From Treponema sp. (GTDB lineage Bacteria > Spirochaetota > Spirochaetia > Treponematales > Breznakiellaceae), in NCBI GenBank assembly GCA_031276615.1, contig JAISND010000027.1, forward strand, positions 1-7,761: 7,761 bases of DNA, in the 5' to 3' direction. The position numbers were made by a program, and so were the translations under genes. Shown here piece by piece: positions 1 through 5,208 of this stretch. Under the pieces are notes generated by a model. That model was not told the origin of the DNA, made no database searches, and saw nothing but the letters and a program-made list of their open reading frames with translations. How positions within the stretch are numbered: position 1 is the first letter of the stretch; each line of letters starts with the position of its first letter.

Positions 1-540
1 GCCGACAGCTTCGGGCGTTACTGGCACGAGGGCGTCCAGTTCCTTGAAGCCCTGTTCCGCCTGAATTGCGGCTACCGGGAAATCCAGTTTATGACTCCCT
101 CCGAATATATTTACAAACAGGACATTGCCGGCTTCGAAATCTCGATGCCGGAGTTTTCTTCCTGGGGGTACAACGGCTATGCCGAGACCTGGCTCGACGC
201 CTCCAATGACTGGATGTACCGTCACCTTGTGCGTTCCATCGACCGCATGACCGAAATGGCGGAACGTTTCCCCGCCGACTCCGGCCTCAAGGAACGAACC
301 CTGAATCAGGCCGCCCGGGAGATTCTTCTTGTGCAAAGTTCGGACTGGTCAAAGATGCTCTACAACCAGGATTCAACCGAATACGCCCGCAGTCAAATTG
401 AAGACTCCCTGCGCAATTTTACCACTATCTACGAGGCCCTGGGCAGCAATTATATCAGTACCGAATGGCTTACCAATCTGGAACGCCGGCACAACGTGTT
501 TCCCCACATCAACTACCGGGTATTCAGAAGAAAACGCTGA
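1..540 (+). CDS. GH57-type 1,4-alpha-glucan branching enzyme (AmyC/DUF1957-like), C-terminal part, 5'-truncated
   Basis: The frame is open from base 1 to the TGA at 538-540 and gives 179 visible residues; the N-terminus lies outside the window. The visible part matches the end of the GH57 branching-enzyme catalytic domain followed by its helical C-terminal domain. It begins with FGRYWHEG (residues 4-11), the counterpart of the family's FGHWWFEG motif. Then come SSWGYNGY (53-60), a W-L-(5)-W-M-Y-R-H-L stretch (64-76), ILLVQSSDW (108-116) with a downstream YAR (128-130), and the terminal NVFPHINYRVF (165-175). Known members are cytoplasmic and make alpha-1,6 branches in glycogen-like glucans. 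The family's acid/base Asp would fall at or just before the window edge, and the nucleophile Glu is further upstream, so catalytic competence cannot be judged. The gene ends 75 bases before the convergent minus-strand gene and seems unrelated to the envelope genes. The family call is firm; the exact specificity (branching versus alpha-amylase-like) is less so. Confidence 0.85.
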   Translation, partial: ADSFGRYWHEGVQFLEALFRLNCGYREIQFMTPSEYIYKQDIAGFEISMPEFSSWGYNGYAETWLDASNDWMYRHLVRSIDRMTEMAERFPADSGLKERTLNQAAREILLVQSSDWSKMLYNQDSTEYARSQIEDSLRNFTTIYEALGSNYISTEWLTNLERRHNVFPHINYRVFRRKR

Positions 541-550
541 GACGAACAGG

Positions 551-582
551 CCGGTTCCCTGGTCCCGGGAGCACCGGATTTT
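551..582 (+). terminator. Candidate rho-independent terminator after the branching-enzyme gene
   Basis: An inverted repeat starts 10 bases after the stop codon. CCGGT (551-555) plus TCCC (556-559) pairs with GGGA (567-570) plus ACCGG (573-577). The 3' arm has a two-base bulge (571-572) and the loop is seven bases. The hairpin is followed by ATTTT (578-582). The T run is short, so this is moderate support only. A second, weaker hairpin (CCCCG 590-594 with CGGGG 607-611, then TTT) follows. Neither hairpin has a T run on the minus-strand side, so no clear terminator is seen for the convergent gene. Confidence 0.45.
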
Positions 583-615
583 GGAATTGCCCCGGAATCA
601 AAGCCGCGGGGTTTG

Positions 616-1893
616 TCAGAAGTCCAGGCGCTGCAGCTCGTCGATGCGCCGCTCTATCGCTTCCTGTCCTTCAAGAACCCGGAGGCTTTCCCTGGCGGGA
701 TCGAATTTGGGATCCAGCTTCAGCGCTTCTTCCCAGTTATGCCTGGCTTCCCCGTAGCTTCTCCGGGAATAGGCGTCAAGTCCGGCCAGGTACAGGGTAT
801 CCACCTGATTGGCCCTCTGCTGCCTCCCCTGATCGCCCAAATCGAAACGCACCCCTATGCTTACCCTGTTGAGGGGCTGCAGCTGGGTAAGGAGATCAAG
901 GGTATAATTTACGTCAAGGGCTATCCTGTTCAGGGTGACGGCGCTGCCGAGCGCAAGGCGGCTGCTGCCGGCCTTGAAGAGAGCCCCCATTCTCATGGAA
1001 AGGAAACTTGTCACATTCACCGCGGCGCCCAGGGCAAAGTAGGGCTTTTCCGAAAGCTTGATATCCATCATGTTGAAGGGCATGGAAAAATCGAAGGATA
1101 TCAGCAGGGGACGCAGGGGCTTATAGGAAAAAGCCGCCGTAGCCACGGTGGGCAGGGGATCATCCTTGACCGGGGGCCCAAGGTTTTTCACCACCAGTGC
1201 CGCGGAGGTATTCCGTTCCCGGGAGTGGTAAAACTTGAACAAATCAAAGCGGGTCAGGGCGCCGATGTCGGCCATGACCATTGCCGCGGACTGGGAGCGG
1301 CCCGAATTGGCGATGATATTGTCGTCATTGTCCGTGTAATCCGGAACGAAACGGAAGGCCCCTTTAAGGCTCATGCCCGCGGAAACGCCGGAAAAATAAT
1401 AACCCGAAAGAAAATTGTAGGAACCGTTGAGAATCGCCACCGCTTCCGAGTAGTAACCCTTGGAAACCCGCTCTCCGTAGAGGTTATACTCGGTAAAGGG
1501 CGTGTAAAGCCATTTCGCACCGGCCCCGAGGCCCAGATCCTTGATCCGGGTGGCGAAGGCCGCCCCTTCAATCTTGGTATCGGCAATCCAGTTGTTGTGG
1601 AACAGGGCAAGCTCCGAGCGGGCCAGCATGGCCGAACCCGCCGGGTTGTACTCTATAAAGGAAATGTCGTCGGAAACCGCCGAAAACGCGGTGGCCATGC
1701 CTTCGGAACGGCCCCCCATGGGAACATTCAGCACGGGGAAAGCGGTCAAACCGGCGTTGTCGTCAATTCCGTAAATGCTGTCAAGGTAGTCGGCAACGGA
1801 ACCGTAGTCATCGGCATCGGAATTCAGCGCCCCCGCAAGAACGGCGGAAAAGAGAAAAATAAAACAAAAAAAAGTACCAGACTGTTTTACCAT
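616..1893 (-). CDS. UPF0164/PorV-like outer-membrane beta-barrel protein with C-terminal TPR
   Basis: The start chosen at 1893 gives 425 residues and a clean signal peptide: a short basic N-region with K3, a hydrophobic stretch at about 7-20, and an A-G-A site at 20-22 for signal peptidase I. An in-frame ATG at 1932 would add 13 residues, including a hydrophobic run ahead of the charged residue, and has no Shine-Dalgarno. Residues 53-350 alternate polar and hydrophobic residues with many Gly and aromatics. They include YNPAG (82-86), typical of PorV/FadL-like barrels, and a last strand ending in VSIGVRFDLG (344-353). Residues 366-400 (AGLDAYSRRSYGEARHNWEE, then ALKLDP) form a TPR unit that would lie in the periplasm. 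The whole resembles the Treponema UPF0164 family; the ligand or transport role is unknown. Neither start has a recognisable ribosome binding site. A small ORF with a good one ends seven bases upstream of 1893, suggesting translational coupling. The protein is probably an outer-membrane protein; the function is not assigned. Confidence 0.8.
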   Translation of the reverse strand: MVKQSGTFFCFIFLFSAVLAGALNSDADDYGSVADYLDSIYGIDDNAGLTAFPVLNVPMGGRSEGMATAFSAVSDDISFIEYNPAGSAMLARSELALFHNNWIADTKIEGAAFATRIKDLGLGAGAKWLYTPFTEYNLYGERVSKGYYSEAVAILNGSYNFLSGYYFSGVSAGMSLKGAFRFVPDYTDNDDNIIANSGRSQSAAMVMADIGALTRFDLFKFYHSRERNTSAALVVKNLGPPVKDDPLPTVATAAFSYKPLRPLLISFDFSMPFNMMDIKLSEKPYFALGAAVNVTSFLSMRMGALFKAGSSRLALGSAVTLNRIALDVNYTLDLLTQLQPLNRVSIGVRFDLGDQGRQQRANQVDTLYLAGLDAYSRRSYGEARHNWEEALKLDPKFDPARESLRVLEGQEAIERRIDELQRLDF

Positions 1894-1900
1894 TCGGCTA

Positions 1901-1984
1901 TTAATATATATCGGAAAAAAAAATAAATCCATAGAGGGGCTTTAAAAACTTCAGCTTTGAAAGGGCCTCGAAAAACAGGTTCAT
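1901..1984 (-). CDS. Possible 27-residue leader ORF upstream of the barrel-protein gene
   Basis: An ATG at 1984-1982 is preceded by GGAGG (1997-1993) with eight bases of spacing, the best Shine-Dalgarno around this gene. The ORF encodes 27 residues, starting MNLFFEALSKLKFLKPLYGF, rich in Leu, Phe and Lys, and stops at TAA 1903-1901, followed at once by TAG. The start codon of the barrel gene follows after seven bases, close enough for re-initiation. The frame contains a T9 tract (1923-1915); losing one T would put this ATG in frame with the barrel protein. No family is recognised. It may be a leader peptide, a true upstream start seen through a frameshift, or chance. Confidence 0.3.
   Translation of the reverse strand: MNLFFEALSKLKFLKPLYGFIFFSDIY
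1915..1923 (-). repeat. Homopolymer T9 tract (A9 on the + strand)
   Basis: Nine A residues on the plus strand (1915-1923) read as T9 on the minus strand, just ahead of the barrel-protein start at 1893. A second run of eight (1866-1873) lies inside the signal-peptide codons of the same gene. The T9 tract lies where a one-base loss would join the upstream SD-bearing ATG (1984) to the barrel frame. Slippage is an inference. Confidence 0.6.
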
Positions 1985-2018
1985 ACCTGCGGCCTCCGCA
2001 ACGGTTTTCCGTATCACG

Positions 2019-2024
2019 TTTATA
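2019..2024 (-). promoter_or_regulatory. Candidate -10 element for the leftward transcript
   Basis: The minus strand reads TATAAA here, which would place a transcription start near 2012 and a leader of about 28 bases before the ATG at 1984, with the GGAGG at 1997-1993 inside it. No convincing -35 hexamer is found 16-18 bases upstream (the best is ATAGGC). The position is sensible but the support is weak. Confidence 0.25.
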
Positions 2025-2052
2025 TGGCCCGCCCTGGCTCTGCCTATAGCGT

Positions 2053-2072
2053 TTATCGTTTTTTTCCGATAA
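2053..2072. repeat. Short inverted repeat in the divergent intergenic region
   Basis: TTATCG (2053-2058) and CGATAA (2067-2072) form a perfect six-base inverted repeat around an eight-base T-rich spacer. There is no T run after the stem on either strand, so it does not read as a terminator. It sits midway between the two divergent genes and could be a regulator site. No known operator is recognised. Confidence 0.3.
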
Positions 2073-2108
2073 TAATATAAGCAGGGAGAGGATACTGAAA
2101 GATTTCGG

Positions 2109-2131
2109 TTTTTCGAAAAATTTTGTATACT
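2109..2131 (+). promoter_or_regulatory. Candidate promoter -10 with a palindrome in the spacer, upstream of the TPR gene
   Basis: TATACT (2126-2131) is close to the sigma-70 -10 consensus and would start transcription near 2138, about 14 bases before the GTG start at 2152. The -35 region 17 bases upstream reads TTTCGG (2103-2108), a poor match. The spacer contains a perfect 12-base palindrome, TTTTTCGAAAAA (2109-2120), placed where a repressor or activator could act. The -10 is the better supported part; the operator reading is inference. Confidence 0.4.
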
Positions 2132-2151
2132 TTGATTATGGGGTCCGAAAG

Positions 2152-5100
2152 GTGAAAAACCGCCCAAAAAGACGGATTTTGGCATTCCTTGCGGCCTGCT
2201 TTTTTCTCATGGCGGCCGTTTTCCCTGTTCATGCGGGGGGAAAGCAGGATACCGCTCTGTCCAGGGCCGATGAACTTATAAAACAGAAAGAATACGACGA
2301 GGCTTTAAAGATATTAAGCGACTTTTCAAGACAGAACCCCGAACGTTTCGGAGAAGCCCAGCAGCGAATCCGGCAGATTTATGAAATCCGGGGCGAATTC
2401 AATTCCGTGGCCGATGAACTTCTCAATATCGTGGCCGAGAGTTCCGACGACGCGGAAAAAATACTTGAACTGAGCAACCGGCTGAGGAATCTGGAATCCA
2501 ATTCAAACACGCAAATCGCCGCCTTTATCACCCGCATACGCGATCTTGCCCAGTTTACCTACAACCGGAAACGCCTGGACAGCATCCTCGTCGAGGGCAG
2601 GAATCTTGTCGATCAGGGGAATTATGCCCAGGCCCTTGTCGTCTACGCGGGCGGCATGGACATATACCAGGATGAGTTTTACGCGGCCGGTTACGGCAGC
2701 CTTGTCGAAGAACAGGTCAGCATGGGAATTGAATCCGTCAACCGGGTGGTGCGGGACTTTCCCGAGGCCGCGCAGGACCTCGGTTCCCCTGTTCAGGATT
2801 TTATCGCCGCCCTGGAGCGGGGCGAGACTTCTTCCGCCCTTGACGCCAGGTACGCCGATCTGGGGCCCGCCATGGAACGGATCGCCGGCATGGAAGGGGA
2901 TCTTTTCAGGACGGCCGAAAATTTTGGCAATATCCTTGCGGAATTCCAGCGGCAGGACAGCAGCATAGGGGACAGGAACTTCCTTTCCTTTGCGTCATGG
3001 CTTATCCGCGGCCGTCTGGGCCAGGATGTTCCGGAGGGCATGCTGGGCGCCATTGAAGGCTTCTGGAACAGTTCCGTGGGCGTTGCGGAGTCCGCCGCCG
3101 GACAGCTTTTCGAGCGCGCCTATGCCTCCGCGCTTGCCTCGGCTTTCAGCGGGGACTATACCACGGCCCGGGCCGGCTTTGAAAACGCCGGGACCTATGC
3201 CAAATTCCCCCTGGCCCTTGTCGAAAAACGGCTTGCGTTCAAGGAAGCGGGGAATCCCCCGACGGTGGAGCTGTTTGACCGTACCGTCCCCGAAGAAAGC
3301 GCCGGGCTTTTCCTCAAGTACGAATCGATGAGCCAGGCCATTAATTACCTCGTCAGCGGCTCCGGACTGGGGAACCGTTACAAAGAGGCCGCCGGCATCC
3401 CTGCCGACCCGGTCGGGCAGTGGAGGGCGGGCAGCCTCAGCGCGGAAAACGCCCTGCTCCGGGAACAGGAGTACCGCGACAGTTTCAGTGCCCTGCTGAA
3501 CGACATCGATTCGCTCCTCGGCGAGGTGAACCAGGAGGCGGCGGAACTGCGGGATTACGGGAACAGCCTCGAGAATCTTCAGGAGATGCCCGACATCCTT
3601 GCGTATATCAACAACGCCCGGTCGCTTGCCGGCAGCATCCGCGGTCTGGTACTGTCGGCGGAACGGGACGCCGCGGCCAGGTATTACACCATCGCGAACG
3701 GAGAATTCGGGAAGAGCCTTGCCGAACGGAAGGATCAATTTGCCGGGGGGAATCAGCTGATAGCGGGAATAACCAGGGTGGAAAACAACAATACGGTGGT
3801 CGATCATTTTCCCATGGAAGGTCTTGCCGAACTTACCGGGATGGTGGACATGATTGCCGCTGATACCAGGGAAGGAAGCGCCCTTCTTGCGCGGTACGGC
3901 GGGGAGCGTGGGGAAATCCTGTCGGACAGCCGGATCGGCGCCCTTCAGGGGGAACTCCAGGCCATGCTCAACGAACTGGCGTCCCTCAGGACAAGGGGGC
4001 AGGCTCTCGCGGCGACGGCCCGGAGCCAGGTTGCCCAGGCGGAGGCCTACCGGCTTGACGGCGACCGGCTCTACAGGGAAGCCCAGACCGGCCTGGCCCA
4101 GCAGAATTTCGAAACCGCCCGTGACCGTTTGCAGCGGGCCACGGAGCGCTACAACAGCTCCCTGGACATCCAGGAATCTTCTTCCCTCAGGGGCGAATGG
4201 GACACGCGCCTGGTAAGCCTTGGCCAGGAGATCAACCGCATTGAAAACGAAATCGTCGTCAGGGATGTGCGTAACATGGTTACCCGCGCCCGGGACACCT
4301 ACTTTTCCGGCAACTTTGAACAGGCCGAGGATCTTCTGACCCGCGCCCAGAACCGCTGGCATGTCACCAACATCGGGGATAACGAGGAAGTTCTCTACTG
4401 GCTTAACATAATCCGGGGCGCCCTTTCCCTGCGCTCCGGGCGCGTCATAGCCCCCACGGCGCCGCTCTATCCCGAAATGAGCCAGCTTCTGAGCGAAGCG
4501 AAAAAAAACTACGATGAGGGCGTCCGCCATATTAACGCCGGGCAGCGCACGCAGGGGCTTGCCAAATTCAGTGAAGCCCGGGAGAAAACCCAGAAAGTCA
4601 AGCTCATGTTTCCGGTAAACCAGGAAGCGGGCATGCTGGAACTCCGCATGGACCAGCTTACGGACCTTTCCGCCTTTAACGCGTCCTTCGACCGCCGTGT
4701 GCAGGAGGCGAGGGCCGGAACGAAACGCAGATCCGCCGAATCCTTCGCGGACCTTCAGAACCTCGCGGAGATAAATCCCCGCTATCCGAACATGGCCGCC
4801 ATCATTGTCGAAGCGGAAATCGACATGGGTTACCGGCTGCCGCCGCCCAATCCGCGGGATCTTGCCCGTTCCGCCGAACTTACCAGGGCCGCCCAGCAGG
4901 TGCTTGACGGGAACATCCGCGCCCAGTATGAAGTAGCGCTGCGGCAGGTTACGGAGGCCATTACCCTCAACCCCGGCAACAGCGCCGCGGGCAGCATAAA
5001 GGATCGCCTGCAGATACTTATCGGCGGGGACAGCGAGGTTGTCATGGACAGTAATACCCGGCAGGAGTATGACCGGGCGCTGAGGGAATTTACCCAGAGG

Positions 5101-5208
5101 AATTATCTTGTCGCCAACGCGATTGTCCAGCAGCTTCTGCAGAATCCGCGGAATAAAAATATTCCCCAGATTATAGAACTACAGCGAAGGATTCAGCCAT
5201 TACTATGA
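2152..5208 (+). CDS. Large exported TPR/helical-repeat protein (1018 residues), function unknown
   Basis: The start is GTG at 2152. No in-frame ATG or alternative lies close upstream, and this start gives a strong signal peptide: MKNRPKRR, a hydrophobic stretch at 9-26, and V-H-A (26-28) as the likely signal peptidase I site. An LAAC sequence (13-16) at the only cysteine in the protein is a weaker lipobox alternative. TPR-like helical pairs are visible at about 38-66, where KEYDEALKIL is the core of the first repeat. Further ones lie at about 632-672, 705-736, 771-828, 862-880, 903-945 and 969-1003. The middle (about 100-620) is mostly charged helix, Ala/Glu/Arg-rich, with no recognisable enzyme domain. 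TPR arrays usually scaffold protein complexes, so a periplasmic or envelope scaffold is inferred. The stop codon overlaps the next start (ATGA, 5205-5208), so the two genes are surely co-transcribed and probably translationally coupled. The ribosome binding site is poor: AAAGG directly abuts the GTG. No gene name is assigned. Confidence 0.85.
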   Translation: MKNRPKRRILAFLAACFFLMAAVFPVHAGGKQDTALSRADELIKQKEYDEALKILSDFSRQNPERFGEAQQRIRQIYEIRGEFNSVADELLNIVAESSDDAEKILELSNRLRNLESNSNTQIAAFITRIRDLAQFTYNRKRLDSILVEGRNLVDQGNYAQALVVYAGGMDIYQDEFYAAGYGSLVEEQVSMGIESVNRVVRDFPEAAQDLGSPVQDFIAALERGETSSALDARYADLGPAMERIAGMEGDLFRTAENFGNILAEFQRQDSSIGDRNFLSFASWLIRGRLGQDVPEGMLGAIEGFWNSSVGVAESAAGQLFERAYASALASAFSGDYTTARAGFENAGTYAKFPLALVEKRLAFKEAGNPPTVELFDRTVPEESAGLFLKYESMSQAINYLVSGSGLGNRYKEAAGIPADPVGQWRAGSLSAENALLREQEYRDSFSALLNDIDSLLGEVNQEAAELRDYGNSLENLQEMPDILAYINNARSLAGSIRGLVLSAERDAAARYYTIANGEFGKSLAERKDQFAGGNQLIAGITRVENNNTVVDHFPMEGLAELTGMVDMIAADTREGSALLARYGGERGEILSDSRIGALQGELQAMLNELASLRTRGQALAATARSQVAQAEAYRLDGDRLYREAQTGLAQQNFETARDRLQRATERYNSSLDIQESSSLRGEWDTRLVSLGQEINRIENEIVVRDVRNMVTRARDTYFSGNFEQAEDLLTRAQNRWHVTNIGDNEEVLYWLNIIRGALSLRSGRVIAPTAPLYPEMSQLLSEAKKNYDEGVRHINAGQRTQGLAKFSEAREKTQKVKLMFPVNQEAGMLELRMDQLTDLSAFNASFDRRVQEARAGTKRRSAESFADLQNLAEINPRYPNMAAIIVEAEIDMGYRLPPPNPRDLARSAELTRAAQQVLDGNIRAQYEVALRQVTEAITLNPGNSAAGSIKDRLQILIGGDSEVVMDSNTRQEYDRALREFTQRNYLVANAIVQQLLQNPRNKNIPQIIELQRRIQPLL

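Noticed and set aside
329..872. Overlapping plus-strand frames across the end of the branching-enzyme gene and the convergent gap
   Set aside because: They are out of frame with the clear GH57 coding sequence, run through the candidate terminator and have no recognisable protein features.
613..1926. Plus-strand open frame of 437 codons opposite the barrel-protein gene
   Set aside because: It mirrors the minus-strand gene almost exactly, is low in recognisable structure (Gly/Lys/Arg/His-rich) and has no signal peptide or family match. The minus-strand reading gives a coherent exported barrel protein.
2053..2072. The intergenic inverted repeat as a terminator
   Set aside because: The T-rich stretch is in the loop rather than after the stem, and neither flanking gene is transcribed toward it.
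1901..2185. Full 94-codon minus-strand frame reaching into the TPR gene
   Set aside because: The upstream part has no start with a ribosome binding site and overlaps the divergent promoter and signal peptide codons. Only the short version from the ATG at 1984 is worth listing.
2995..4530. Minus-strand open frame of 511 codons inside the TPR gene
   Set aside because: GC-rich codon use in the plus-strand gene produces long antisense frames. The translation is Pro/Gly/Arg-rich with no domain, while the plus strand gives clear TPR helices throughout.
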